A stretch of DNA of 43,124 nt from an uncultured Saprospiraceae bacterium (GTDB lineage Bacteria; Bacteroidota; Bacteroidia; Chitinophagales; Saprospiraceae), in NCBI GenBank assembly GCA_937923465.1, contig CALDUB010000147.1, positions 1 to 43,124 of the forward strand. The letters run 5' to 3'. Below, one piece after another: positions 10,501 through 21,300 of this stretch. Every line of letters begins with the position of its first letter. Within the stretch, counting starts at the first letter, position 1. The notes below the pieces were generated by a model. It worked only from the letters and a program-made list of their open reading frames with translations, was not told the origin of the DNA and ran no database searches. A program made the position numbers and the translations under genes.

Positions 10501-11060
10501 AGACCTCCGTCTATAGAAAAAACAGGCGTTGGCGCAGTTCCAGGACTTTCGGCATTAGACTCGTTAGGTGTTGGGCTCGTGAAAAAGGCAAACTGAGCAC
10601 TTCCGTCCGTTAATCTACCTTCCGAAACATCCGTTAATTGAGGACCATAAGTATAAGAGTCAAGAATAGTCACGCCATCTGCCGCAGTTAATACAACATC
10701 TTCCCCATTTCCACTTAATTTAGCATCTATATGAAGCACACCGTCATCAGTATCTTTATCTAACCACAAAATGAGATAACCACCAGCAGCAATAGTTGTC
10801 TCGGCAGGAGCAGTTGTTGGTATTTGCCATAGATTTGGCTCACCGATGTCATCCGAGACATAGTATCCACCTATATTAACAGCCGTAGACCCAGCATTAT
10901 ATAGCTCAATCCAATCTTCAAATTCTCCATTTTCGTCTACAATACCAGTATCATTAGATGCAATGAATTCATTGATGTACACTTGCGAGAATAGCATTTT
11001 TGTACAGAAAAGGGATAGAAAAAGAAATAGGAATTTAATCCGAGTAGTATTTGTCTTCAT
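7554..11060 (-). CDS. T9SS-exported CotH-kinase-family protein with lamin-tail, chitobiase-C-like, GEVED-like and type A sorting domains
   Basis: Lamin-tail: VYINEFIASNDTGIVDENGEFEDWIELYNAGSTAVNIGGYYVSDD. CotH: LYLNGEYWGIYNLRERPDKRYIKNHFDLDDDEIDLIENKDEVKEGD... and WRFLSYDLDFTFGL. C-terminal LVLYPNPLKRTDLLNISFGSSFTGKLSILIANVTGKIIKE...SEGTYIIQL. Confidence 0.88.
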   Translation of the reverse strand: MKTNTTRIKFLFLFLSLFCTKMLFSQVYINEFIASNDTGIVDENGEFEDWIELYNAGSTAVNIGGYYVSDDIGEPNLWQIPTTAPAETTIAAGGYLILWLDKDTDDGVLHIDAKLSGNGEDVVLTAADGVTILDSYTYGPQLTDVSEGRLTDGSAQFAFFTSPTPNESNAESPGTAPTPVFSIDGGLYDENVSVSLSTSNPASIYYTTDGSYPDETSTLYSTPLEFSTPTPLRARAFATGLGASNVVTETYLIGVSHAYPVVAVAGNPEEFFDETIGIFGNILEDIEINVNAEFYETDGTVGFNQLVEAELTGTSSAGNAQKSLSLKAKGSLGNSKFDYPVFPDEELTEYRGLVLRNSGNDWTVTNFRDAAASSLIRDLSDTDDLIDAPKINYQAYRQSILYLNGEYWGIYNLRERPDKRYIKNHFDLDDDEIDLIENKDEVKEGDLDNWLALQDFLEDNSFADATNYATLESWVDVDEFMDYCIFNLFIDNQDWPGNNNRRFRERVADGKWRFLSYDLDFTFGLFTSQGWNTGYAGDNSFERLLFPTDYENPNPEWSSRLFQKLMENENWRHDFINRTADHLNVLFTSERINGRIDAFLASYEPEKEQQLATWQNLYNQDANADIMRSYGNQRTQLFQQHYINAIPEIQSVVEVNISTEPAGAGTIEFSTLNIDEEDDVSSWAGRYFSGIDIPVKAVAKPGFEFKNWIGVSSSTEDEINVNLSQNSILRALFAPIDTTNTLLEQAINFQEIPDQQTDSPQIELMAGASSGLPVSFTILSGPATLNGNIVTLTGAEGVVTIQASQAGNSVYSPAPNVIQEFTVGSTNPPTGYCNTQGLNSSNLWIKEVKLAGINNLSENDNGYGNYIDQTALLSTNQFYFIKLKAGFAGYVGDINWRLWIDYNQNETFENGEEVIAEYVATIAADIDALETNLVFSVPPNALSGNTRLRISLRQNAFAPECGDYDFGETEDYTVTISENFMDDAPNFLNLEATPLDNGISLFWAANRVNETNSFTIEKSLDGISFQEFRTIENPSNGSIETATFDMFDTAPIQGMNYYRLRKNLSNSTIIYSNMVAVSYDFDNKGLVLYPNPLKRTDLLNISFGSSFTGKLSILIANVTGKIIKEIELEEVPDSPFELDLKDYSEGTYIIQLIGEEFRPVSKRFLVFE

Positions 11061-11257
11061 AATATTGAAATCGTCGAAAATGAATGTAATGAGGGAGGGT
11101 AACTTAGTTCTTGAAAGTAGGGGGAGTAGTCTTCTTAAACTTTAATGAGGGCGAAGTTCAAAAGTAATGAAAAAATGAAGGTAATTCTACTTTTTCTACT
11201 AGAATAACTGTTAATTGGTATTCATATTACATTTGTAAATCATAAGAAGAGGCATAA

Positions 11258-11302
11258 AAGAAATCCCGGACTTTCAAATTGAAAATTCGGGATTTCTCTT
11301 CT
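11258..11302 (-). terminator. Terminator-like hairpin downstream of the SprB-repeat gene
   Basis: agaaatcccggactttcaaattgaaaattcgggatttct inverted repeat just 3' of the minus-strand CDS ending at 11328. Confidence 0.6.
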
Positions 11303-11327
11303 CTATCGACGATTCGTAACAGTTGAT

Positions 11328-14300
11328 TTACATCTTAACTATTCTTTTCGTTAATCGTCTTAATCCTTCTCGTTCAATTACCACGAAATAAACACCTGGG
11401 TTATATTTACGTAGGTCGATACGTTGGTGTAAAGTGCCAATCGGAGCTGTTACATTTTCTAAAATCCCAGCTTGTGCGCTGATGATTTGTACATTAGCTG
11501 GTGCATCCAATGGAATTAAAAAGTTAACTCTAAAAACATCCATAGTTGGATTGGGAAATATTGAAAATTCCAGTTTGTTTTCTGGAATAATTTCAACATT
11601 CATTGTCTCAGAGGTACGTAGATTACCCATTACATCCACATAACGAATACGGAAAAAGTGTGTCCCGTATGCCATATCTACACAAGTATTGAAATACTCA
11701 TTTTGAGATTGAGTAGCGCCCTGTCCGGGTAGCAGTCCACCGATATCTGTAAAGACATCTCCGTCCATACTATGTTGGATAATGAAGAAACTCTCATTCG
11801 CCTCCGCCTCGGTCATCCAATGAATTTCAACTGAATGACTAGTTAAGTCAAGATTCAACTCATTCATTACAAAGTTAAACTCTTCGCCTGTTTCGGATTG
11901 TAGACAGTCCATTTCTCCAACTTCGATGTCAATGGCAACCTCACAACTACCAAAATCAGATACTGTAACCTTATAAATCCCCGGAGCTAAATTAAACTCT
12001 TCTGCACTTGTAGAACCATTTTCCCAGAGGAAAAAATATGGCTGTGTTCCTCCTAGAGGCCAAATAGATGCGCTACCGTCTTCCATCATACAGCTGGCGT
12101 CAACAACGATAGAAGATGCACTTAATATCTGGGGGTTAGAGATAACAGCTAAAAACAAGGTCATACAGCCATTAGCATCTGTAAGTTGCAATAGGTAGTC
12201 ACCAGGAGCAAGATTGTCAATATCTTCTGTCGTCGCCCCATTTGACCAATAGTAAGAATAGGGTGGAGTTCCTCCTGTTACTGTAATATCTACCGAACCG
12301 TCTGTCTCTCCAAAGCAGCTGACATTTTGGAAGTCACCTTCGTCTGCTGAAATTAAGATGTGTGAAGGAACATCTGCCACAAAAGCTTCCGAAATGGCAG
12401 TACATCCGTTCGTATCTGTAATTGTCAAAAAGTAAGTACCACTGGTTAAGTCATCTCTATTGAGTGTCGTTACACCGTCAGACCAAAGGTAAGTGTAAGC
12501 ACCACTACCACCCTGTACTGTTGCAAACTCAACCGTCACAAATTCGTCGGGGCAATTGGCGTCTGTTTGCTCTGCGAGGTAAACGATTTCGTCTGGTTCT
12601 CCTACTGAAAACTCTACTAAATCAGAACATCCAAAAGCATCAAAAACTTGTAATTGATAATCGTCTGAAGGTAGCGTACTTGGTAAGTCATCCAAAGATT
12701 GACCATTGAGAATGTATGTAAACGGAGGCGTACCTCCTGCAAAAGACATATTGATTTGTCCGTCATCCGTCCCGTTACAACTTGCGCTGATTGGGGTGAT
12801 GCTAACTACAAAGTCTATTGAAGATGCTAATGAAAATTCTTCTGAAATACTACAGTTATTAGCGTCAGTTATAGTGACACCGTAGTTACCACTCGATAAG
12901 TCAGAGCGTAAAACATCATCCATTAATCCGTCATTCCAAACAATCTGATAAGGAGGTGTACCTTGAGATACTGTAATGGCAATGCTACCATTGTTTTCTC
13001 CACAAGAAGTAGAAGTTACAGTCGAATTTAATGCTACATTAGGACTTCCGATTACTAAAAATGGGCTATCGTCATTATCAACAGAACAACCATTTGCATC
13101 TGTTATAGTGACGGTATAGCTACCTATTGTAACATTAACTAAGTTTTGACTTTCTTCGCCATTTGACCAAAGAAATTCGTACGGGAATATGCCGCCCTCA
13201 GGCGTAAGCGAAATACTACCAAAATCACTTCCACAAATTGTATATTCAATAGAACTTAAATAACTGATTTCAGCATCTGATTGGGCAATACTAAATGTCG
13301 TTTCATTTGAACAGCCATTAGCATCTTGTACAGATAAAATGTAGTCTCCAGCCGCAAGATTTGTTGGTAAACCGTCCAAACTCATACCGTCAAGTGCGTA
13401 AGAATATGGCTCTTGACCTCCGTCTACACTTACTGTAACCGTTCCGTCCATTCCTCCAAAACAACTAACAGGAGTTGTTGATGTCGAAATAGTGAAAGTT
13501 GCACTGTCATTTCCTACTGAATATGCCTCGGCATTAACTGCGGTACAACCATTTGCGTCTGTTACAGTTACAAAATAATCACCTGCGGTTACATCGCTTA
13601 GATTTTGAGACGTAACATCGTTTGACCATAAGTAGTCATAAGGTTCTGTTCCGCCCGTTATAGCAAGGGTAATTTCTCCACTACCTGCACAACCAGCATT
13701 TGTTACCATTACTGATAATTCTATCGCACTTTGAGCTGCAATGCTAAAGCTACTTTCTGTACTGCAACCGCCTGCCTCTGTAACTGTTAAGCTGTAATCA
13801 CCAGCAGCGTAACCAACAGGAAGTTCAGTGATTGCTTCTCCATTCAGAATGTATGAATAAGGTTCTGTACCTCCTGATACATTTACATTTGCTGTGCCGT
13901 CCTCTGTGTCAGAACAGCTAGTAGCTGTTGTCGAAATTGATATGTCTAAATCAACTTCTTCATTAGATAATGTAAATGAAGTTTCTTTAACACAGCCATT
14001 TGAGTCAGTCACCGTTACTGTATAATTGCCAGCAGAAAGGTTCATGCCATTTCCACTACTCCAAAATATAATGTAATCGTCAAATTCATTTGGTGTACCA
14101 CCAGTGATGTCTAAGGTGATGTTACCATTTGAACCACCGCAACTCTCATTAACAATAGTTCCAGCTACATTAATAGTCGAAGGTTCTGTAATCGTAAATT
14201 CTTCTGTTACTGAGCAGCCCGTTAAATCTGTCGTTTCTAAAGAGTAATCACCTGCGGCTAAATTATCTAAGTCAAGTACTACCGCGTTATTAAGAACGAA

Positions 14301-17300
14301 GAGATAAGGAGGTGTCCCGTTATTTACCGTTGGAGAAACGGAACCATCCGCTGCGCCATTACAAGAAATATTTGTGATTGATAATACTGTTTCCAAGTTA
14401 TTATCTCCACCTGTTAAGGTAAATTGTGTGGTAACAATACAATCATTTTCATCTTTTACAGATACACTATAAGTACCCATAGCTAAGTCTGTACGAATCA
14501 AGTCGTTAGAAAGATTATCATCCCAGACGACGGTGTAATTTCCTGTTCCGCCAGATAAAATTAGTTCAATACTACCATTATCTCCGCCGCATGTAGCGTT
14601 TTGAATATTTGCATCAACCATGAGTAGTGCTGGCTGAGCTATACTAAATGGAAGACTAACCGAGCATCCCTCTGCGTCGACAACAGTTACCATATATTCA
14701 CCTGCTGAAAGATTTGAAATCTCAGTGACTTCAATACCGTCTAATGTTACGGTATAGGGCTCTGTTCCTCCAAATATTTCAAGTGTTGCGGCACCGTCAT
14801 CTCCTCCATTACAAGACACATCGGTCAGACTAAGACTCAAGTCTAAATTACTATCCATAGTCGTCAGTACGAAGCTTTCCGTTGCTGTACAAGCATTTTC
14901 ATCCGTTACTGAAACATTATAAGTTCCTGCTGCTAAATCAGTTCTTTCTATTTCTGTATTACCGTCTTCCCAGATGACACTATAGTTTCCTGTCCCGCCA
15001 GTGATGACTAAAGAAATCGCGCCAGAGTTATTCGAACAAACAGGATTTATAGTTGAACCTGATATCGAAATATCACTATCTGTACTTTCAATACTAAAGG
15101 AAGTTTCTGCCTCACAACCATTTGCATCTGTTGCATTAACACTGTAATCGCCAGGCACTAATGCGCTGGCATCAAGAGCATTATCGCCATTAATGACGAA
15201 AGAAAAAGGTTCTGTTCCATTTGAAACTTCAAAACTTGCGCTTCCTGTTCCACCACATACTGCATCAGTTGTATTGACGCTGATACTTAAATCACTTTCT
15301 TCTGCCGTTAGAATAAAGCTTTCAGAAATCGTACAGCCATTTTCGTCAATAGCAGTAGCATTATAAGTTCCTGCTGCTAAATCAGTTCTTTCCGTTTCTG
15401 TATTACCGTCTTCCCAGATAACCGATATCGCACCTGTTCCGCCAGTGATGACTAAAGAAATCGCACCAGAGTTATTTGAACAGATAGGATTTATAGTTGA
15501 ACCAGATATCGAAATATCACTTTCTCCACCTTCAATTGTGAATGAAGACTCTATTTCACAACCATCAGCATCTATTACATTAACACTGTAATCTCCAGGT
15601 GTTAATGCATTCGTATCAAGAGTGTTATCTCCATTAATTGTGATTGAATAGGGCTCTATGCCGTTTGAAACTTCAATATTTGCACTTCCTGTTCCACCAC
15701 ACAAAGCATCCGTTGTGTTTATATTGATACTTAAGTTACTTTCTTGTGCAGTTAAAATAAAGCTTTCAGAAATGGAACACGCATTTTCGTCCGTTGCGGT
15801 CACAGAGTAGGTTCCTGCTGCCAATCCTATTCTTGCTATGTCTGTATTTCCGTCTTCCCAGAGGACAGAAACAATTCCTGTACCTCCGGTAATAGTCAGA
15901 GTAATTGCTCCTGTATTATTTGAACAAGATGGATTTAGTGTTGAACCTGTTATTGTAAGGTCACTTTCCGCTTCGATAATTGTGAATGTTGCTTCTTCTT
16001 CACAGCCATTAGCATCCGTTACATTGACGATGTAATCTCCAGGCGCCAATTCATTATCATTTGTAAAAGCTTCTCCATTGATTAAAATAGAGTAGGGGGC
16101 TGTTCCATTTGATACTTCAACGCCAGCACTACCAGTTCCGCCGCAGTTAGCATTCAATACGATTATGTTTATGTCTAGATTACTTTCTTCCGCTGTCAGA
16201 GTAAAGCTTTCAGAGGCTGTACATCCGTTTTCATCGGTAACAGTAACTTCATAAGCTCCCGCAGCAAGATTTTCTTGAGTAGCATCTTCCGAATCATTAA
16301 AATTCCAAGTAATAGCAAGAGGACCCGTTGCCCCATTTATATTTAAATCAATACTTCCGTTATTTGCTGTACAAATCGGATTGGTAAGAGTCGCTGAAAT
16401 AGTAAGATTACTGCTGCCGCCTGTTATCATTAATTCTTCCTCTTCAGTACAGCCATTTGCATCTGTCACCGAGACAATGTAGGAACCTGGAGATAGATTT
16501 GAAATTTCAGTAACGATATTTCCGTCTAACTCAATAACATAAGGTGCCATTCCACCTTCAATAATTACTTCTGCGCTTCCGTTAGAACTATCGCAAGAAG
16601 CATCAGTTGGATTAAGACTAAAAGCTAAATCACTATCTGATACAGTCAACGAAAAACTTTCTTGAGTCGAACAACTATTTTCATCAGAGACAGTAACAGT
16701 GTATGTTCCAGCCGATAAGTTAGCCCTATCGATGTCTGTACTTCCGTCATTCCAGATGATAGTATACGCACCCGTTCCACCACTAATAGTCAGGTCAATA
16801 CTTCCATTAGAAGACTGACAAATTGGATTTATAATATCTCCGACCGCACTTACTGTATTTTCTACTCCTTCGACAATGAATGAAACATTATCTGTACATC
16901 CATCCGCATCCGTCACCGTTAAATCATACGAACCAGCGGCATACAGCTCTGGTAATTCAGCTATCGTCTCGCCATTTAAATTGTAACTTAGTGGCAAAGT
17001 ACCTGCTACAATTGATAAATTCACCATTCCATTATCAAGACCACAATCTGCTGGCGTAATAGCCATGACATTGACCTTGAAAAACTCGCAAGCGTCCATG
17101 CATTCTTCTGCATATTCTACGGTTATGATATTTGACTCTCCAATGTATTCTGAACAACCCGCACGTCTAGAACAACGTCGGTAGTAGGTCGTATATGAAA
17201 TAGGACCTGGGTCGTAGCTGTCTTCTGGACTGTCAGGGATAGGCGTCCAAACAACTGTGGACGAATTAGGGTCTACCATAGCAGATATCCATAAAAATTC

Positions 17301-17480
17301 TAAATCCCCGCTACCTCCACTTGGCAATTCCACATTGGAAATAATAAATGGGTCTGGATTATCTGCACAGACAACTTGGTCAGCAGCGATACTTCCTGGG
17401 GAAGTCACATTATCGCACTGCGCATTTAAATTTTGAATTGAGAAAAAAATTATCAGGAAATAGAATAAATGTTTTTTCAT
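11328..17480 (-). CDS. Giant SprB-repeat-containing adhesin-like protein with T9SS type A sorting domain
   Basis: Signal peptide MKKHLFYFLIIFFSIQNLNAQ; about 20 tandem units of the type 'PxCxGxxGSIxLxxxGGTxPYxxxWxxGxxxxxxxxLxAGxYxVTVTDxNGC'; C-terminus FSIFPNPTMDVFRVNFLIPLDAPANVQIISAQAGILENVTAPIGTLHQRIDLRKYNPGVYFVVIE. Confidence 0.9.
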   Translation of the reverse strand: MKKHLFYFLIIFFSIQNLNAQCDNVTSPGSIAADQVVCADNPDPFIISNVELPSGGSGDLEFLWISAMVDPNSSTVVWTPIPDSPEDSYDPGPISYTTYYRRCSRRAGCSEYIGESNIITVEYAEECMDACEFFKVNVMAITPADCGLDNGMVNLSIVAGTLPLSYNLNGETIAELPELYAAGSYDLTVTDADGCTDNVSFIVEGVENTVSAVGDIINPICQSSNGSIDLTISGGTGAYTIIWNDGSTDIDRANLSAGTYTVTVSDENSCSTQESFSLTVSDSDLAFSLNPTDASCDSSNGSAEVIIEGGMAPYVIELDGNIVTEISNLSPGSYIVSVTDANGCTEEEELMITGGSSNLTISATLTNPICTANNGSIDLNINGATGPLAITWNFNDSEDATQENLAAGAYEVTVTDENGCTASESFTLTAEESNLDINIIVLNANCGGTGSAGVEVSNGTAPYSILINGEAFTNDNELAPGDYIVNVTDANGCEEEATFTIIEAESDLTITGSTLNPSCSNNTGAITLTITGGTGIVSVLWEDGNTDIARIGLAAGTYSVTATDENACSISESFILTAQESNLSININTTDALCGGTGSANIEVSNGIEPYSITINGDNTLDTNALTPGDYSVNVIDADGCEIESSFTIEGGESDISISGSTINPICSNNSGAISLVITGGTGAISVIWEDGNTETERTDLAAGTYNATAIDENGCTISESFILTAEESDLSISVNTTDAVCGGTGSASFEVSNGTEPFSFVINGDNALDASALVPGDYSVNATDANGCEAETSFSIESTDSDISISGSTINPVCSNNSGAISLVITGGTGNYSVIWEDGNTEIERTDLAAGTYNVSVTDENACTATESFVLTTMDSNLDLSLSLTDVSCNGGDDGAATLEIFGGTEPYTVTLDGIEVTEISNLSAGEYMVTVVDAEGCSVSLPFSIAQPALLMVDANIQNATCGGDNGSIELILSGGTGNYTVVWDDNLSNDLIRTDLAMGTYSVSVKDENDCIVTTQFTLTGGDNNLETVLSITNISCNGAADGSVSPTVNNGTPPYLFVLNNAVVLDLDNLAAGDYSLETTDLTGCSVTEEFTITEPSTINVAGTIVNESCGGSNGNITLDITGGTPNEFDDYIIFWSSGNGMNLSAGNYTVTVTDSNGCVKETSFTLSNEEVDLDISISTTATSCSDTEDGTANVNVSGGTEPYSYILNGEAITELPVGYAAGDYSLTVTEAGGCSTESSFSIAAQSAIELSVMVTNAGCAGSGEITLAITGGTEPYDYLWSNDVTSQNLSDVTAGDYFVTVTDANGCTAVNAEAYSVGNDSATFTISTSTTPVSCFGGMDGTVTVSVDGGQEPYSYALDGMSLDGLPTNLAAGDYILSVQDANGCSNETTFSIAQSDAEISYLSSIEYTICGSDFGSISLTPEGGIFPYEFLWSNGEESQNLVNVTIGSYTVTITDANGCSVDNDDSPFLVIGSPNVALNSTVTSTSCGENNGSIAITVSQGTPPYQIVWNDGLMDDVLRSDLSSGNYGVTITDANNCSISEEFSLASSIDFVVSITPISASCNGTDDGQINMSFAGGTPPFTYILNGQSLDDLPSTLPSDDYQLQVFDAFGCSDLVEFSVGEPDEIVYLAEQTDANCPDEFVTVEFATVQGGSGAYTYLWSDGVTTLNRDDLTSGTYFLTITDTNGCTAISEAFVADVPSHILISADEGDFQNVSCFGETDGSVDITVTGGTPPYSYYWSNGATTEDIDNLAPGDYLLQLTDANGCMTLFLAVISNPQILSASSIVVDASCMMEDGSASIWPLGGTQPYFFLWENGSTSAEEFNLAPGIYKVTVSDFGSCEVAIDIEVGEMDCLQSETGEEFNFVMNELNLDLTSHSVEIHWMTEAEANESFFIIQHSMDGDVFTDIGGLLPGQGATQSQNEYFNTCVDMAYGTHFFRIRYVDVMGNLRTSETMNVEIIPENKLEFSIFPNPTMDVFRVNFLIPLDAPANVQIISAQAGILENVTAPIGTLHQRIDLRKYNPGVYFVVIEREGLRRLTKRIVKM
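14830..16200 (-). repeat. Higher-order 444-bp (148 aa) repeat inside the SprB-repeat gene, about 3 copies
   Basis: The motif 'a(a/g)gttcctgctgc(t/c)aat' recurs at 14921, 15365 and 15809, exactly 444 bp apart. Surrounding blocks such as 'ttctgtattaccgtcttcccagat' and 'gccagtgatgactaaagaaatcgc' are nearly identical between the first two copies. Confidence 0.85.
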
Positions 17481-17922
17481 TTTAAAAGTAGCGTTTGTTT
17501 TTCTTTCCGTTCAGAAGAAAGTGGGCAGAACGAAGAAAAAATAGTTATAACGGTGTAGATAAGTTTTGTTTGTTAGTATGCAGCTTGAACAAATTCAGTG
17601 ATTGTGAAAAAATAAAGATGACAAACAGGAAAAGGTTATCTCTACATCAATAGTAGAAATAACGATTTTTCTGATTTTTTAAATAAGTGACATTTTGTCC
17701 TTTATTTATTCTTGAAAATCAAAATAAGTTGACTTAAGTTCAAGCAAACTTCCAATAAATTAATAAGTCCGAAAAAATGAATGCGCTTTGAAATGAAATA
17801 AAATGATAGCGCAAAAAACGTAGTTTACTCAAATTGCAATATAATGCTAATTCTTAATTTATGAAGAATATTGGGGAGGAAATCAAGCATTTATACCTGA
17901 TGTGTGGGATAAAAAGAGGGCT

Positions 17923-18216
17923 TTATCTAATAATAACATCTGAAACGGCTTCTTCGCCTAAATGATTGTTTACCCAGCTTTTTATCTTTTCGCGTTCGTA
18001 AAACAATTCATTGCGTAGAGGAGCAGAGTCGATTGTTATATACAAGCGGTTTCCAAAAATCTTAATTTCTTTGGTGTAATCATTAATGGTTGTGCCCATT
18101 TTCTCTTCCCAAAGCTTTCGTATTTTAACTTTGTTGAGTTCTTTTTTATGTTTGCCTGCTTGATTTAGCCATAATTTCATGGCATCCTTAATCGGCATAT
18201 CATTGTGTCTTTCCAT
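17923..18216 (-). CDS. DUF721 / DciA-like protein
   Basis: 97 aa: KDAMKLWLNQAGKHKKELNKVKIRKLWEEKMGTTINDYTKEIKIFGNRLYITIDSAPLRNELFYEREKIKSWVNNHLGEEAVSDVIIR; matches the DUF721 pattern (LRxEL near the middle, C-terminal xVxdIxxR). Confidence 0.8.
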   Translation of the reverse strand: MERHNDMPIKDAMKLWLNQAGKHKKELNKVKIRKLWEEKMGTTINDYTKEIKIFGNRLYITIDSAPLRNELFYEREKIKSWVNNHLGEEAVSDVIIR

Positions 18217-18305
18217 TATATTTTTTCCTGATTGTAGTTAGTTTTTTATTTTGAAAAGTGTCTGTTTTCTTTTTACTCAATGCGTGTCGCGTTCCTAAGG
18301 GAGAC

Positions 18306-21300
18306 CTATTTAACCAAAGTAACATCTCCTTTAAATAAGCCTATCTCTCCGTCGAAATATCGAACTCTAGCAGTATATACAAATACTCCAGGGTTAACTA
18401 ATTTCCCACGGTGATATCCGTCCCAACCAAAGCCTGGTTTGTTAGGAGGAAAGAATGTATTTTCGAATAATAACTCTCCCCAACGAGACCAGACTTGAAA
18501 ACTTTCGACTTCTGTAACCCCCACATGACCAAAGACACTAAACTCATCGTTTACGCCATCAAAGTTAGGACTAAATGCGGAAGGAATGAAAACTTTGCGA
18601 ACTTTTATTACTTCAACATTGACTGAGTCTGCTCTAAAACAACCTGTTTCAGGGTCTGTAGCAGTCAAAGTATATTGCTGCGAATTAGGGGGCGTTAGCT
18701 CAGGATTAAGACAATCTGTACATTCCAAATCTATCTCTGGTGTCCAAAGAATATCTTGTCCAAAAAACGGGATGACATCCCCATTTAACTGAGTTGATTC
18801 TCCTAATTGAATACTAATATCTTCACCAGCATAAACAAAAAATTCGGGAGGCTGTGTGAGACTGACACTAACCGGAAATAGACAACCTACAGAGTCTAGT
18901 AAATTAAGCGTATACGAACCAGCATCTAAACCTGTAAAGTCTGGAGATGCTTGATATTCTCCGTCATTTAAACTAAAAATATAAGGCTGAACACCACCGA
19001 CAAAATTTACTGCCGAAATCATTCCCGAGCTATCTCCAGCACATACCAAGTCCGTGGAAATACTTTCTGTCGTCAACACCTCTGGATTAACCAAATCAAA
19101 ATCTGTGACGTATTCACACTCATCGTCTGTTACCGTTACAGTATAAATTCCAGGACATAAATTATTGATAGACAGAGCATTACTGCCATTACTCCAAGCA
19201 TAGCTTAATTCTCCTATTCCTCCATTTCCTATGACAGAAAGAGAGGCATTACAATCATTTGAGCATTCAATAGGTACAATATCAGACTCTAAATTAAACT
19301 CAGGGAAATACTCCAAAATAGCTTCATCCTCAGACTCACAACCATCGTCACTTACCGAGACTGAATAGGTCGCAGGCGTCGTTGTCGTCAGCGAGGCATC
19401 AGTACTCCCGTCAGACCAAGAGTAGGTTACATTTGTATTTGAGCCTGTGGCATTAAAAGTATAAGGCTCGCCGTCGCAAAGGATAACGTCTGGACCGATG
19501 TTGACAGTAGGAGTCTCTCCAAATAATAGGAGAGCATCATCAGAGTAGGTACAATTATTTTCATCTGAAACAGTCAGGACAAAGGTACCCTCAGAAGATA
19601 CCGTCCGAATCGGGTCTGTTACGCCGTCTTGCCATACATAATCGACGGCGCCAGCTGTAGTCCCGTCAAAGGTGTAAATAAAGACATCACAAGCAGAAAT
19701 ACTATCAGGTCCAATATTGACACTTAAATCAAGGGGTGGATTGACGAGAAATGTATCGGTTCGAGCACAGCTGCCAATGTCTACATTTACCCAATAAGTA
19801 CCTGGTTCACTTACAACACGTGTAGAACCTGTAAAACCGTCTTGCCATAGATAAGTAGCATTTTGAACAGAAGCATCTAAAATTAAATCTGAACCGTCAC
19901 AAAAGGATGTGTCTACCGAGAAATCTGTATTATCTAATACATCTACTTGCAGGTAAACGGTATCAATTTGATTACAAGTAAAAGGATTATCAACAACTAA
20001 GAAAACAGGGTAGGAGCCTGCGTTTTGATAAACGTGAGAAGGATTTTCTAGAGTAGAATCGTCTCCGTCGCCAAAGTTCCAATAAAAACCAGTACCGTCC
20101 TGTCCTGTATAAACAAAATCAACGTTGAAAGGGGCACAACCACTCGACGTGATAACATTCGTGCCCGACTCCATGATAACTCCAGCAGCAGTCACCGTTT
20201 CAACTTCAAAGTCAATCTTAAATACCCCAACATCACAAGTACTATTCGGCATATCTGTTTCAAATGCATCGGCATTTGTATTCATTGCAAAGTTTCCACT
20301 ATTAGTACACGAGCAAACCGCTTGATAGACTGTTCCACTCTTGTCAAAACGACTAGTACCACCGTCCACGTGGTTAGAACGTCCATAGTAAGTACCAAAT
20401 GATAATGCTGCTGCATTTGGTTCTAAAACACCGAGGTAGAAAGAGTTTCCTTGATTGTAAAAAGAACCTGCTGTCGTTGGCAAATTATCAGATGCACCAT
20501 AACCTGAAAAGTAGATATTATTACATTTGTCCACCATAAATGCTACGGGGACAAAATCTACATTGCTATTTAAAAAATCGTACCCTGCGCCGCCCGAGCC
20601 TTCACCGATGACGGTAGAGTAAACAACCTCATCAAGTCCAGATGAAAGTGCACTGATGAATTGAGGACTGCCTACTTGCGAAGAAAAAACGCCAGGGGTA
20701 ATAGGCATTGTACCTGTCGTCTGACCATAGATATGAACATTGTTTTCTTCGTCAATATCTAAGAAATATCCATGCTCTTCGCCATCTGATGACCCCCAGA
20801 AAGTACCTAGCAGAAGTTCGTCTCCATTTTTGTCGATTTTTACGACGAAAGCATTTTCACCACCACCAGGCCAAGCACTACTGACAGTCCCAGGAGTAGT
20901 CGGGAAAGTCGAATCTCCCGCAAAGCCTGTTACATAGACATTATTGTCATCATCTAAACGCATTCCCATAGCAAAATCTGGGTCACTACCTCCTAAAAAG
21001 GTAGACCAGTACAATAAGGACAAATCGCTATTCATTTTTAGAACAACACCGTCTTGAGAAGAAGAACTAGAGTCATCTGTAAATGTATTATCAAAACCAT
21101 TGACAATTGGAAAGTTTGCAGACTGAGTACCGCTACTTACGTAAACATTATTTTCTGAGTCTAAAATGATTTCTCCCCGATAATCGTCGCCATAGTTTTT
21201 ATTTTGAAAGGAATTATTAACTCCGTCATCTTGTGTGCCTCCAACGTGCGTAGAACCAACCAAACTACTCCCGTCAGACTCTAAAACGGTGATGATAATA

